The notes under the pieces were generated by a model. The model did not search any database, had not been told where the DNA came from, and saw only the letters and a list, made by a program, of their open reading frames with translations. A stretch of DNA of 64,000 nucleotides from Tupaia tana (lineage: Eukaryota; Chordata; Mammalia; Scandentia; Tupaiidae), in the NCBI GenBank assembly GCA_026018925.1, contig JAKSZU010000003.1:189383639-189447638 (forward strand), in the 5' to 3' direction. Position 1 is the stretch's first letter. Every line of letters starts with the position of its first letter. Shown one piece after another: positions 33,236-45,485 of the stretch. Position numbers and translations under genes: made by a program.

Positions 33236-33500
33236 AATTTATTTAAAAAATTTGTCAGAGGGCATATTCACTCATCAGAAAGAGAGACAGAGACAGAGAG
33301 GGAGAAGACACCCCCTCCCCCCACCATGGGCTATGGTAATGCTTCAACCCCTTCTCTTTCATTTCTCCATCCTTTTGGGATTTGGGGCACTTGTGCACAC
33401 GTGCCCAGAGTGTTTTTCAGGCTTCTGGGTCTAGGATTCAAACTACGCAGTCACCATGTGGGATTCAAATCCCTTAACCACTAGACCACAGGGCCAGTCA
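33236..33500 (-). repeat. older SINE-1 long
   Basis: The minus strand reads GGCCCTGTGGTCTAGTGGTT, ATCCCACATGGTGACTGCG, a core with GGAGAAATGAAAGAGAAGGG, and a CT stretch. The head is closer to a plain tRNA than in young copies. Confidence 0.8.
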
Positions 33501-33659
33501 ATAGGATAATGTTTTAGATGTGTTGGAGTAAGTAAAATATGATCATTTCACCCATTTCTTTTTATTATTATTTTTTTAGTGTGGCTTCTAAATATTTTTA
33601 AGTTTTATATGTGTCTTGCATTATATTCCTGTTGAGTAGTTCGGGACAGCCTTCCCATC

Positions 33660-34003
33660 TCCGTCAGCTTTGGCTGGTATAACAAATTACTGTACCCTGG
33701 GTGACGCGAACAACAAACACATATTTCTCACAGGTCTGGAGGCTGGACCCCCATGACCACAGTCAGAGTGTGGTGAGAACACTCTTCCAGGTTCCAGACT
33801 GACTTCTCATAGTATCCTCACACAGCGGAAAGAGAGCCGAGCGCTCTGGGGTTCCTTTCATAAGGACACTAATCCCGTTCATGAGCGCTCCACCCTCATG
33901 ACCTATTGACCACCCAGAGGCTTCACCTTCTAATACTGCCATATTGGGGGTTATGGTTCCAACATATGGATTTGAAGGGACACGAACTTTCAGTTCGTTA
34001 TAT
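33660..34003 (-). mobile_element. MaLR-type LTR (MLT1/MST-like)
   Basis: GGCTGGTATAACAAATTACT, CTCACAGGTCTGGAGGCTGG, AAGGACACTAATCCCGTTCA and CATATTGGGGGTTATGGTTC are reversed landmarks of this solo-LTR family. The same family recurs in plus orientation at 58686 and 62530. Confidence 0.65.
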
Positions 34004-34154
34004 CCTCCTTTCCTTCAAAACCAAGAGGCATGGGGTGGGGGCAGGGAAGGTGGTTAGAAAACAGTGACAGGAACTCCAGGTGAAAGAAAGATCCCCATGG
34101 CTCTAAGAGGGCATCTTTCCTCAATTATAACCTCAGTTTGTACTTAATTCCTAT

Positions 34155-34330
34155 GTGCTTGAACTCACTTCATCCTAGTGACAGTCCGTAGAGAGAGTAC
34201 ATTATTATCTCCACTTTTCGGATGAGAAAGCTGGAGCACAGAGGGCTTAAGTAACCTGCCCAAGGTCTCTGGACTGTAAGTGGCGAATTCGATTTTTAAC
34301 CCAGTCTGTCTCTAGAGCCTGAGCTCCAAA
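34155..34330 (-). repeat. MIR-like relic
   Basis: CATTATTATCTCCACTTTTC, GGATGAGAAAGCTGGAGCAC and AAGTAACCTGCCCAAGGTCT are the reversed MIR core. Confidence 0.65.
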
Positions 34331-35900
34331 CTCCCACCCAGACTGCTTCTAATTTTAGGCTATTGCTATCAATCCAGTCCGCCATGTATCGGTGTCAGAT
34401 TGAATTCCACTCTCTCTCGTCTAAATATTCATGGGTTCACTTCCCTCTCTTGTGTCTCCTGCGAGTTTCACATTCCTCACCTGAGTTCAGGGACTGACTC
34501 AGTCTCAAAGTCCTCTCCAACCCCCCAACCTCCCAACCCAGGCCCAGGGGGAAGAATGCTCATGGCATTCTGGGAAGAACCTTCTGGATGGAGGTAATGG
34601 GACTTTTCTAAAGCCTTAAGATAAAATGCAATGTGAAAAAATACACAGCCATGACAAGTAACATTAGGGTCAAAAGTGGGGCAGGAAGAGGAGAAGGAGA
34701 GGAACCAAGGAGAGGAACTCTACCTCTCCCATGTTTTAGATGTGGGGATGACAACCTGGCCATTCAACAGACAAGAACCTGGAGACTGGCACAGAGAGAG
34801 AAGTATCCTGTGAGCTATTTGCAAAGGGCTTGAGGGGACTCCAGATGAGAGGGTTGGGATGAGGTCTGCAGTTTTGAGAAATGGAGGCCCTGCACGGGCG
34901 ATCATTCGCGCAGGCCTACCACTTGCCAGGGGAGACAGTTGCCCTGTGTTGAAGTACTCTGTCCTTCCACTCTGCTCACCTACATATCTGTTCCTGGGCG
35001 TCTGGACATCATTCTCTGGCTACCAGGGCCCCACACCCAAGTTTTGCCACCTGTGTCTTCAGGGAACAAAACAGGCACACATGATACCTCCCTCCGTGGG
35101 GGAGTCAGATAAGGCCAAGGGATTGCTCCCTGGAGGGTGGTTTGTGTGAGAGGCTGGCGGGGCCGTCCTTACTCAGGTTCTCTCTCCCCTGCCAAGGGTG
35201 GACGGAGGGCCCTGCCTGACAGGTGCTGGCCAGCCAGCGGCAGACAGCACAGCTGTGGTATCATAGACTCCCTGGGGAAGGCTGGGCCGGGACTCTCCAA
35301 GTGGCACCCAGCTCTAGCTGGGACCACTCAGGCCTTTGATGGGGAAGGTTCACCTTGGAGAAGCTTGTGCAGAAACTTGGGCCAGAGGAGCTCCAGCTTG
35401 GTTGGAGGAACTAAGTTGAAGCAGTCGCAGGTTGCTTTCTGGAAGCAACCCTGCTCTTTTCTCATCCGAAGACAGCTGGCAGCAACCACCACAGGGAAAA
35501 TGGGAAAGGCAGCCAGATGAACCTCCCAGCTGGGGGTAGGGTTGGAAGGAGTTAATGAGCACAATTGCACACACGCTCTGTGTCAAGCTCTATGACTGAG
35601 GACAAGATTTCCCATTACGCAAGGCAGAACTTGGAAAACAGTATTTATTATAACAGGCATAACGCTGGGGAAGAGAGACAGGGAAGAGACCCTGGGATGC
35701 CTATTGGTGAGATGCATCTGAGTTGGTTTCTGGGAGCAGAGGATTACTTCAACAGATGGAGATGTAGGTGGTGAAGGGGAAAGAGCAAAGGCATAGGGTG
35801 GGAACTTCACGGGGGAAGGCCAGGGAGCAAACTGTCAGTCTCAGAGATAAGGCTGGAAAGGGAGGTGGGCAGAAACCTCGGAGGATTTTGCATCTCTTAT
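34331..35900. other. unique, GC-richer sequence
   Basis: Open frames at 34859-35149, 35137-35520 and 35328-35586 lack known domains. No promoter-type CpG island is obvious by eye. Confidence 0.4.
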
Positions 35901-35911
35901 TAACATTTGGG

Positions 35912-36191
35912 TTTTTGGGAGCCAGCAGATGACGTAGTGGTTACCTCACAAGACTCTCACATGGCCAACCATGGTTTGAGTCCCAGACCCGGTAGCTTGA
36001 AACTCATACCAGGCGCGTGTGTGTGCATCCCCAAGATCTCAGGAAGAGAATGAAGGAGAAGGGATTACAACATGGTCACCCCCCCCCCCCCCCGCCAGGG
36101 GGATGATTTCTCACTTTCCCTCTCACCGTCTCTGTCTCTCTCTGGCGAGCACATGTGTCCTATGGCAAAAATCTCCCCCAAAAATCTACAC
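35912..36191 (+). repeat. SINE-1 long, with C15 run
   Basis: GAGCCAGCAGATGACGTAGT head through tail. The core palindrome has slipped into 15 consecutive C (36079-36093). TSD aacatttggg at 35902-35911 and 36192-36201, with similar bases beyond. Confidence 0.9.
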
Positions 36192-36364
36192 AAACATTTG
36201 GGATTTCCTCTGCAGGGAACACAGACCATCAACGTTCAAGTGTAGGCAGGCTCCATGGAGGTAGTCGGGACTGCGTGAGGAAGATTAGGGAGTAAGTGAA
36301 AGCAGGGGAATGAAGCTCCCCCACCCCCAACTCTCACAGGCATTATCTTTTGCTCAGTCGCCAT

Positions 36365-37060
36365 AGTGGATTAAGCCATTAATTTTTATTTTACTTATAA
36401 TCGACAAGTAGTCATATATTTATATATTCTTGAGGGGTATAATCTGGTGTTTTGATATGTGTATACATTGTGAAAAGAGCAAATCAGGGGGAACCAGCAG
36501 TTAGCGTAATGGCTATGTCGCTGGACTCCCACGTAGTCTACCGCGGTTCGCGTCCCAAACCCGGTGGCTTAAAACTCACACCAGGCGTGTGTGCGTGCAT
36601 GCCCAAGATCCCGAGAGGAGAATGGAGGAGAAGGGATTGCGGCGTGGCCATCCCCCCTGGGGGGTGATTTCTCGCTTTCTGTCTCTATGTCTCTCTCTGT
36701 CTGGCGAGCGCACACGCCCTACAGCAAAAACCTCTCCAAAAAAAGAGCAAATCAGACTATTAGTAATATATCCACCACCTCAAATACTTGCCATTTCTAT
36801 TTGTGGTGAGAACGCAGATCCTTTCTTTTAGCTGCTTTGAAATATATAAATACATTGTCATTAACCACAGTCACCATGCTGCACAAAAATGCAGCAGAAG
36901 ATAGTCTCCTGCCGAACTGAAACTTGGCACCCCGTGACAAGCAGCTCCCCTTTCCCTGTCTACTTTCGGCCCCTGCAACCTTCTACTTGGCCACTATTCT
37001 CTCTACTGCCAGGGCTCAACCTTTTTACATCACACATGTAAGTGAGTCTACATGGCGTTC
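36365..37060 (-). mobile_element. old L1 3' UTR, split by a SINE
   Basis: CTTGAGGGGTATAATCTGGT, TATCCACCACCTCAAATACT, ATTAACCACAGTCACCATGC and CTACTTGGCCACTATTCTCT are antisense landmarks of an L1 3' end. The SINE at 36488-36740 interrupts it. Confidence 0.8.
36488..36740 (+). repeat. SINE-1 long, young (GGGAACC subtype)
   Basis: A 15-bp perfect TSD (aaaagagcaaatcag) lies at 36473-36487 and 36741-36755. Variant B box GGTTCGCGTCC. Confidence 0.96.
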
Positions 37061-38990
37061 GTCTCTCTGCTAGGCCTCAGACTAGAAAATGACAAATGAC
37101 CTCCTTTGGAAGTCCTCATGTGAGACCTCTCTAAAGGTTCAGGATTTCATGGGCCCGGGGCTCCTGGGCAGGGTTTGGAGGCTCTGACGGCAAAGCAGGC
37201 TCCAGCTGTCCTGCCAGGGCACCCAGCAGGTGGCTTCTCTATCAGCAGCCCTGAATGCCCCCCCAGGTCCCACTCAGCCAGCCTCTGCCAGCTCTGACTT
37301 GGGCATCTGCATGAAGCCCAAACTCAACCTATTTTAAATGTCACAAAATAAATAAATCAAATGACCTAGGGCCAGAGGGTAAGCAGGGAGTGTGAGGTAA
37401 GCAGTTGCTTCCCAAATGTTCGCTAAAGGGCATTAACCATTTGGTCTCAAGAAGTAATTAAAGGTCTCTCAGCTTTACTTTATTCATGCATTTATTTTAA
37501 GAAACCAAAGGTGATTAAATACTATCTTCCCTCAATCCTTCTTCAGTAATTTGCTTGAGAAAGACTTAAGAGTGTTCATTCTTTGGGAGAATAAAGTCCT
37601 TGTGTAGTTTTAGTTGAATTAGAAGTTCCCTGGGAGAGCCAGTTTCCAAGGCTGCAGCAGCAGGCCCGGAGGAGGCATTTGGGGCATCTTCTGTTCAGGA
37701 CCAACAGCTAAGGTCCCCCATTCCCTGTTCTGTTCCGTTCCCCATGAATGGCAGATTCCTCTGTCCAGGTCAGGTTTCCAATCACCATAGAAACAAACTC
37801 GAGGCAGTTTCATTAATCATTTAGAGCACGAGAAGTCTAGGTCAGTCTGATTGCAGCATATAAGGTATCATCTCCGGGCCACATGGGACTCAGTCGATTT
37901 GAATTAAAAAAGATTAAGCTGCCCTGGGCTGCCTGGCCCCATCAGTTTAAGTTCTCATGTAACAGTGGTCTCTGGAGCCATATGGATTAGTGAGTGAAGC
38001 TATGCATTTATGTGGCAGGACTCAGTGAAACATTAGATGGCTGCAGGTGTCTGAGGGGAAGAGGACAGGGATCACATACAGTTTTTTTTTTTTTTTTTAA
38101 TGCTTGTTGCTGTTCTTTTGAAACTGGAAACAATAACTCAGTTTTATTTCTCCAGTGACAGTTACCGCTCTTGCTGACCATGAAATGGTACATTTGTTAC
38201 CCAGAGCTTATGGTTCACCATGAACTGGTCCGCAAGGAGTGGCAGAGTCCCCTATCTGCTCCAGGGTGGCGGATGAGAATGCTGACATTTTTTTCTTCTT
38301 TTCCTATGGAGTGGTAAGAAATGCACCAAATAAATATTGATGACATTTCAGTTTTGCTCAAATCAAGATTTATGAGCCCCAGGAAATTGACTTAGAGGCA
38401 GCTACAAATCAACGTGGCCCTGAAGGAGTTGTGTGGGGATCCCTCGAAACGAGCACCCTCCCCTTCCAAAGTACCTACCTTATTTATGGGCCTTCTCCAG
38501 GACTTCAAAGAAGTCCAGTAACTTAGGCCAGACTGTTTTATTGCTTCGTGGAGCAGAGATGTTTCAGGGGGAAGACGCAGGGTACAGTGAGGCAGGCGGC
38601 CTCTCTTGGCGGTGGGCAAAGCTTTCCGCATATTGAACTGTTGATCTAAAGCTTGTTACACTCCAGCTTCCTACAGGATCCTTCCTAAATCTTCTCAGCC
38701 TGCTCGGCATTGTCTGAAGTCCCAGGTGTTAAGCCCAAAATAGAAAGAACTTTTGTCCTCGTCTCCCCCCAGCCCCTCTCTTGGGACAACTGCTGTGGAC
38801 TAGCGAGGAGCAGCTGGGCCTGGCTGCTCTGAACTCAGTCAGAGTTTTGTGGATACTCTCGGGAGCCCGCTAGTCTCAGCCCAGTGGCCCCTTTCCTCCT
38901 TGGGACAGTGCTGATCTGAGTGCTTTGCTGAGAATGCCAGAGTCTGTGTCTAGCCCTCTCAAATGTCCCTCACCCAGCAGGGGCAGCTCA
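37061..38990. other. SINE-free unique sequence
   Basis: No interspersed repeat recognised. A T17-18 run lies at about 38082-38098. Open frames are short and without known domains. Confidence 0.4.
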
Positions 38991-38994
38991 GAGT

Positions 38995-39115
38995 GGGAGA
39001 CAAGCCCAGAACTGAGAAACCCAGGCTCCCAAGCCAGCTATGCTACTGCCAGTTGTCTGTGTCATCTTGGGCAAGTCACGCTGCTCTCTGAGCCTGTTTC
39101 TTATCTCCAACGTGA
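38995..39115 (+). repeat. MIR-like relic
   Basis: AGCTATGCTACTGCCAGTTG, TCATCTTGGGCAAGTCACGC and GAGCCTGTTTCTTATCTCC follow the MIR core in sense orientation. Confidence 0.65.
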
Positions 39116-40496
39116 AAAACCTGTCTTTCTCCACGTCTAAGGTTCTAAAATCCTTCCCCACTTGCTGAGCCCTAGCCTCTGGGAGACTTTGATGGGTGGG
39201 GTAGAAGAGGTATGAGTACAATGTTCTGATCCAGCCCCAGTTGACATTTCTTTCCTCTGAGGACCCAGAGGACAGCAGCCAGTGCCCCTCCCTCCCACCG
39301 CGATCGCCAGCATCTCTGTGGGTGGTAGCCTTGGCTCTTGTATGGCCTGCAGCTGTGCTGAGGCAGGACCTCCCTTGGGATCCCTCTCCACCTAGCGGAG
39401 GGCTAAACCCATTGGAGACCAGGGTGTATTAACTGCCAGCGTTTGTTTGGAGAGAAGAAAGAGCGTGGAACATAGGAAACATGGAGGTAACGTTCCCAGG
39501 AGAAAGCACCAACACAGCCAGGGAGGCAGTATGGGGAAATGGTGAGGGGATGGCAGTCACAGATGCTCCTTGCTAGCTGTGATTTTGAGCAAGCCAGTTA
39601 ATGGCTGCAAGCCCAACTGCTAGAGCAGGGTTTCCTGGGTACTAGTTCCTTCCCCGCCACTTGCTTCCTAATGCAAGCTTAGTCATATGACTCTGCAGTG
39701 GCCTCTGTGATCCTTCCAGGATCCTGTTTCAGGAACTAAGGACTTCCGTGTGCAGTCCCTGGGGAGCTACCTGTACAAAGTCCTCAGCTGTCAGCCTACT
39801 ACACGGATGGCCTCAACTGAAGAGAGTGATTCGCCCAAGGTCAGACTCCCTTCTGAGGCAGCCTGTGTCCAATGAATGATCAGCACAGGGGTCCCCCCGT
39901 GCCAATCTGGAGCACTCCGCAAGGCTCTCCAAGCTCCAGAGTTACCTGGAAGCAGCTAGGAGCTTTATCAGAACTGCATCCCCCTTCGGCTTTTCCCTCT
40001 GCTTCCATCGCTGCCCATTTGCAGCCATGGACCCCCAAAGCACTCCCATCCACATCCTGCCCACTCATTGCCAACCTCCATCTCAGAGTTTGCTTCCCAG
40101 GAAGTTTCACAACTCTGAGCCACATCTCCTCTGTAACGCTGACATGCTGACAGTGCCTAGCCCAGAGCAATGGAGCAAGTGCCATGAGGTACTTCGTGGA
40201 AAGCACTTGGCTCACTTCCTAGCTGAAAGCATGCTATGGACTAGCTATGTATCCACCTCGTTCAAACTTCTGATGTTGCAGATAACCTGATTTGATCTTG
40301 AAGAATGAATAAAAATCCATGGAGAGGAAATGAGAATGAAAGAGATGCTATTTCTCCCCAATATGCTTCTCTTCTTCTATGGTAATAGAACCGTGATTTG
40401 TAACTGAGTACATGCTCATCCAGAATAAAAACCATTATTCATCAATTTCTCTGGAAAATAGATGTGTCCATATGTAGAAGTGCAGGCCAATGATAT
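39116..40496. other. unique sequence with an L2-like end
   Basis: About 40080-40290 (CTGACAGTGCCTAGCCCAGA) resembles an L2 3' end. The remainder is unassigned. Confidence 0.35.
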
Positions 40497-40601
40497 ACAC
40501 ACACACACACACACACACACGTATACACCTATATATACATATATACACGTGTGTGTGTGTGTGTGTATACATATACATATATATATATATATATATATAT
40601 T
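40497..40601. repeat. compound AC/GT/AT microsatellite
   Basis: (AC)n at 40497-40520 and (GT)n at 40548-40566 form an inverted repeat around GTATACACCTATATATAC, followed by (AT)n to about 40600. Confidence 0.95.
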
Positions 40602-40613
40602 CTTTTTGGTGGG

Positions 40614-40865
40614 GAGGGGGAGAGGTTTTCACTATAGGACGTGTGCGCTCACCAAAAAGACAGAGAGACAGAGAGAGAAAGCGAGAAATCGCTCCCCAGG
40701 GAGGATGGCCACACCACAATCCCTCCTCCTCCATTCTCCTCTCGGGATCTTGGACACACTCGCACACACACCCAGTGTGAGTTTAAGCCACCGGATCCAG
40801 GACTCGAACCACAGTTGACTACATGGGAGTCCAGCAACATAGCTGTTACACCATCTGCTGGTTCC
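40614..40865 (-). repeat. SINE-1 long
   Basis: Reversed copy ending GCTGGTTCC. The A-tail appears to be replaced by or merged into the adjacent microsatellite. Confidence 0.92.
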
Positions 40866-40888
40866 CCAATGAGGTATATTAAGAAGTG

Positions 40889-41142
40889 GTGGGCCAGTAG
40901 ATGGTGTGATGGTTAAGGCACTGGATCCCACGTGGCCAAGTATGCAGTTGGAGTCTTGGACCTGGCAGCTCAAAAAACACACCAGGCACATGTGCTTGTG
41001 TACCAAAATCCTGAGAGGAGAATGAAAAAGGGATTACAGTGTGGCCATCCTCCTGGGGGGTGATTTCTCACTTTCCTTCTCTTCCTGTGTCTGTCTCTGG
41101 TAAGTACACATGCCCTATAGCAAAAATCTAAAAGAAAAAAAG
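40889..41142 (+). repeat. older SINE-1 long
   Basis: GGGCCAGTAGATGGTGTGAT, CACTGGATCCCACGTGG, CCTGAGAGGAGAATGAAAAA and GCCCTATAGCAAAAATCT in order. Head-to-head with the minus copy about 24 bp away. Confidence 0.88.
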
Positions 41143-41285
41143 TGGCATATGCAACAAGCACAGTGTCCTTAAAGACAAGAAGTCTGCCCTCTGTCTTTCT
41201 TTCTTTCTTGTGGAAATACATATGTAATTGATAGAGTTCCAGCAGCTACCTTGGCCCATAAGTTGACCTTAGAAATGACAAACTA

Positions 41286-41345
41286 GGGGACCAGCTCCAT
41301 GGCCGAGTGGTTAAAGGAGCTGGATCCCACCTCACCCACCATGCA
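41286..41345 (+). repeat. truncated SINE-1 head
   Basis: GGGACCAGCTCCATGGCCGA and GGAGCTGGATCCCACC are a tRNA-like head. The rest of the element is absent. Confidence 0.6.
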
Positions 41346-41539
41346 GTCCAAACACGCTTTCCCCAAGGCACAGGAGAACAAGACAAAAAAGAAATCCACG
41401 GTCATTTGGGTCTTCTGTTACTTGTAGCCAAACTTACTCCTAACAAGCACAGAGGGAATTCCAAGTGGGTAAAAAGACCATGAGCAAAGATTCAAAAGTT
41501 CAAACGGGTATGGGGTATTCCCGAACAGTGAGGAGACTG

Positions 41540-41720
41540 GTCAATTCAATAATGGTGATTAACATGTCACACTCATATTGTGCTTAGGACTTTCAAATTG
41601 TTTGCCATTCCATCTTTACAACTCTGTCAGAGACATGTGTTGTCCCCATTTTTGCAAATAACAAAGAAACCAAGACTCAGAGAGATGAAAGGACTTGTTC
41701 AAATTCACATAATAGGCAGC
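41540..41720 (-). repeat. MIR-like relic
   Basis: GTTGTCCCCATTTTTGCAAA, AACCAAGACTCAGAGAGATG and AAATTCACATAATAGGCAGC are the reversed MIR core. Confidence 0.65.
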
Positions 41721-41809
41721 AGCAGAGTCAGAAAGAAGGAACCAGTGGGTCCTGAAGCAGTCTGCTGGTCCAGGAAAAAGAGACATTTATCCTAGACAGA
41801 GTGAGGCAT

Positions 41810-42266
41810 AGGACACTATCATTTTCCCAGGGATGCCATAATAAATGAGCAAAGCCGGGCGGTGCTCACTGACGGAGACTTACTCTTTCACAGTTATGGC
41901 AGCCAGAAGGCCCAAACCAAGGTCTGGGCTGAGTTCCATCTGGGTGTGCTGAGGGAGACTGTTCTGTGCTCTCCCTCGATGTCTGGTAGCTGCCAGCAAT
42001 CCCTGGCATTTCTTGGCTTGTAGAGCGACACTCCAACCTTTGCTCTCTTCTTCACATGGCACTCTCCCTGCCTCTGTCTCTGTGTCCAAATTTTCTCTTT
42101 TTATGAGGACATTAGTGATTGGATTAGGGCCCATTCTAACTCAACATGACCTCTTCTTAACTTGATTACATCTGCAAAGACCCTATTTCCAAAAAAGGTC
42201 ACTTTCAATGGTACCAGGGGTTAGAGCTTCGGCATTTCTTCTTGGGAGACATAATTCAACTCATAA
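41810..42266 (-). mobile_element. MLT1-type MaLR solo LTR
   Basis: GATGCCATAATAAATGAGCA, CTGCCAGCAATCCCTGGCAT, CTTAACTTGATTACATCTGC and AAAGACCCTATTTCC follow the complete reversed order of an MLT1A-like LTR, ending ATAATTCAACTCATAAT. No internal region present. Confidence 0.85.
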
Positions 42267-42284
42267 TAAAAACCAAGCAGGGGC

Positions 42285-42485
42285 TCTGGAGCCAGAGAAA
42301 CTGGTTTCTAATTCTTCTTGGCTTCACTACTCTTAAGACCTTGGGCGAATTTCACCTATCTGAGTCTCAGATTTCTTCTCCGTGTGAGAAAGCCTAACAC
42401 TATGTAGGAAAGATGTTGAGAGGCTTAAGTAGAAGAAAAGAAAATCCTAAAACACTCAGCCCATTATCTCATAGGCAATGGGTAT
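42285..42485 (+). repeat. MIR-like relic
   Basis: GGCTCTGGAGCCAGAGAAAC, TTCACTACTCTTAAGACC and TTGGGCGAATTTCACC give MIR head and core in sense orientation. Confidence 0.7.
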
Positions 42486-42980
42486 TTTCCTCTGCCTTCT
42501 CCAGGTCGGTACCAAGAAACAGTGGGGGAGAGAGGGAGAAGGACTAGAGATACTTCATGTGGTGGGGAAGATACAAGATAGGAGTGGCCACCTTGGTCAG
42601 TAAAATGAGTCAAGAATTAGAATCAGCTCAACAGAGTGATGAGAGGAGCATGACGACTTAAAAGAGCAGGGCTGAGCTGCATGAAGGAGAGTGTGGAATC
42701 TGGGTGTCAGGTTTTGTGCAGCTGAACCAGGCTAGTCAATTCAGAGGAAGCATTGAAAAAGTCCATGCACGAAGTCCATGGGACCTACATGACAAGTGGA
42801 ACCTACATGGCAAGTCCCCTGGCCCAAGGCTCCGGAGGAAAACAGGAAGGCAAGATCAGGACAAGGGGAGAAAAGCTGGGATCTAGGAGGACAGGCCATG
42901 TTGAAGGACATGAAGACACTGGCACTGCACAGCATCAGGCCACATCAAGTGACCCAGAGAGACTGTCAGAATTAGACCCG
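42486..42980. other. unique sequence, no gene recognised
   Basis: Nothing assignable. Confidence 0.35.
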
Positions 42981-43232
42981 GTGAGCCAACAGGTGGCATA
43001 GTGGTAAAGGCACTGGACTCCCACATGGCTGACTGCGGTTCAAATCCCAGACCCAGTGGTTTGAAATTCATGCCAGGCTTATGTACAAGTACGTCCGAAA
43101 TCTCAAAAGGAGAATGGAGAAGGGATTACAGCATGGCCATCCCCCTGGTGGGTGGTTTCTCACTCTGTCTCTCTCTCTGTGTCTCCAGCAAGCGCATGCA
43201 TCCTATAGCAAAAATCTCTCTTTTTAAAAAAT
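42981..43232 (+). repeat. older SINE-1 long
   Basis: GAGCCAACAGGTGGCATAGT, GGTTCAAATCCCAGACCC (B box), GGAGAATGGAGAAGGGATTA and CCTATAGCAAAAATCTCT in order. Confidence 0.9.
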
Positions 43233-44245
43233 GGACTTGGTAAAGCGAGATCATTTCAGATGCATAGTCCTCATTCCTGGGGGCCAACTTCTCAATGGAG
43301 AAAGAGAAAGGACCGCTGTCAGGTAGGGAGAGTAACTGGAGGTCTGCTGTGCAGAAGGTGGATCAGCCAAGTGTGGTCTATCTCCGGATGAGTGGAGTAG
43401 AGCCTCACTCTGCTTTTAGCACCACCTGGGTAGATACGCCTGAGTGTGTTGGCATTCCAGATACTTCCAAGGAGCCAGTACTATGTCACCAGAGAAGTCT
43501 AGAGGCAGCAAGCAGAGTTCTAGGAAGGATAGGACAGGAAGAACAGAGAATGAGTTGGAAGCTAGGCTGCATATCTGCCTGGCCAGACTGTGACAGCATT
43601 CCTGAGAAAAGCCAAGCACTCCCAGGGCTTGGAGAGAGGTTTCTACTGCCACCTTGCTCTGTCTAACCATGGACAGTTTCTGCTCACTCTCAAAATCAGC
43701 CTGGACAAACAAAGACTCACTTTTCTCTCAAATCATGTCCTCATCCTCAACCCCCATTCCTTGAACTCCCCACCTCTGCTCACATATCCCCAGATGTGGT
43801 GTTTCAGTGACAGTTTTGAACCCTTTCTCCCTCAGGCCCTCCACTTTGTCACCTGAAGCCATATGGCTCTGTGGTGTCACCCATGAACTCCATGAGGACA
43901 AGGCCCATGTCTTACCCACCTTCCAACCCACAGGCAGTGCCCAGTACCAGGACCTCCCCTTACCAAGTGTTCAATACCAGTAAATGCCACTTTTACTTCT
44001 CCTAAACCTTTCCTAAGCCCTCCTCCTGGAAGAAGAAAGACAATGCTATGTACAGGATGGAATGAGAGGAGCGTCTTCCCATGGTTTAAGTTGAGGACGG
44101 TTGGGAGAAAAAAGGAGAGATGAGGAGGGAACAGGGCAGAAGTATCCCAGCGGGAGGAGTTGACCACCTTGCCCAGGGCTCCAGCTTGCATCAGGGTTTT
44201 CATATTGAATCCCTCCATATCTGAAGACACTCGATGATCTCTTTT
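43233..44245. other. unique sequence with L2-like end
   Basis: About 43850-43985 (GAACTCCATGAGGACAAGGC, CCCAGTACCAGGACC) matches the L2 3'-end pattern in sense. The open frames at 43295-43666 and 43877-44317 have no known domain. Confidence 0.45.
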
Positions 44246-44262
44246 AAAAGTAAAAAGGTATT

Positions 44263-44506
44263 GGGGCCAGAAGGTGGTGTGGTGGTTAAGACATTGGACT
44301 CCCACATCGCCATCCACAATTCAAGTCTTGGACCTGGTGGCTTTGAAATCACACTGGGTACATGTGTGTGAGCACCTAAGATCCCAAGAGGAGAATGGGG
44401 GAGAAAGGATTGCAGTCTGGTCACCCTCCCTGGTGGGGGTGATCTCACACTTTCCCTCTCTTTCTCTCTTTGGCAAGCACACGTGCCCTATGGCAGAAAC
44501 CTAAAA
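44263..44506 (+). repeat. SINE-1 long, intermediate age
   Basis: GGGCCAGAAGGTGGTGTGGT through the GCCCTATGGCAGAAACCT tail. TSD-like aaaagtaaaaaggtatt and aaaagtaaaagggtatt flank it (about 44246-44262 and 44507-44523). Confidence 0.9.
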
Positions 44507-44523
44507 AAAAGTAAAAGGGTATT

Positions 44524-45480
44524 TCACTAAGTATAAAAGTCACAGGGCTACCTGGAGCTCTTTCAGACAGCTGCATTCTGCTTCCTGCTCTGCTCTCCCA
44601 GGCAGAGAAGCAACTCTTTTTGGGTTTACTATGAATAGTTTCCGCCTGGGTTGGTCTTACTCCCAGAGTAGGCCCATGCGTTCTCTTCCTGCATCACCCC
44701 TCAAACACACACACACATACCCATGCAAGGCTGGACACTCAATTATTAGGGAAAAAAGCTAGTCAGCCGATATATTACCAAGCACCACCATCAAAACCAG
44801 GGAGTACTGCGAGTAAAGGGATGACATCAGCTTGAATTTCTCATCCCAATGTCCTTTTTCAAAGGTGGAAGGGCTGCCTGGGAAGCTGTAAGAGGACTCT
44901 TCAAAGATCTCAGGTGACACCTCCCGTTCGCCCACCCATACACACATCCCTCTCAGACCTCCCAGCTGCAGGTGACCAGATACATGCAACATCTCAGGAA
45001 GCCATAGAACAGGAACAGGTTCAGCCTCCCTAGCCCAGGTTACTCTCCGCAGGACAACACTGTTGCTGGGTTAGTGTGACCCTTCTCGAGAGCTTCTGGT
45101 TTCACTACCCAAGCCCATCCTGGCAGCCCTTTGCAGGAAATGTTGAGAAGCCAGAACTTAATTCTGGGCTCCAGGGTTGTTAGCACATGGAGCACGTGTA
45201 CGTGCCTGAGAGATAGAAAGGGCTGGGAACAGAGTTCTTAAGGACATCTGGAGGGATACCTGGAGGAGAGGGTACCCTGCTTAGTCTTCCTTCTCCAAGA
45301 GGGAGTGAAACAGCAGTTCCCAAGCCCTGTGTCCTCTGCCCTGGCCAGGGGAAACCCTAGATAGCGCTCTCCAACTGGCACTCCCACAGACTGTGAGAAG
45401 GGAAGCCCTCAGAGGTCACCCTACTATGCAAGTACCAAAGCCCTCTCCAGTGTCCAAAACAGCTGGTCCTTCAGTTCATT
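44524..45480. other. unique sequence, no gene recognised
   Basis: A short (AC)n occurs at about 44706-44717. No exon or repeat family assigned. Confidence 0.35.
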
Positions 45481-45485
45481 CCTCT

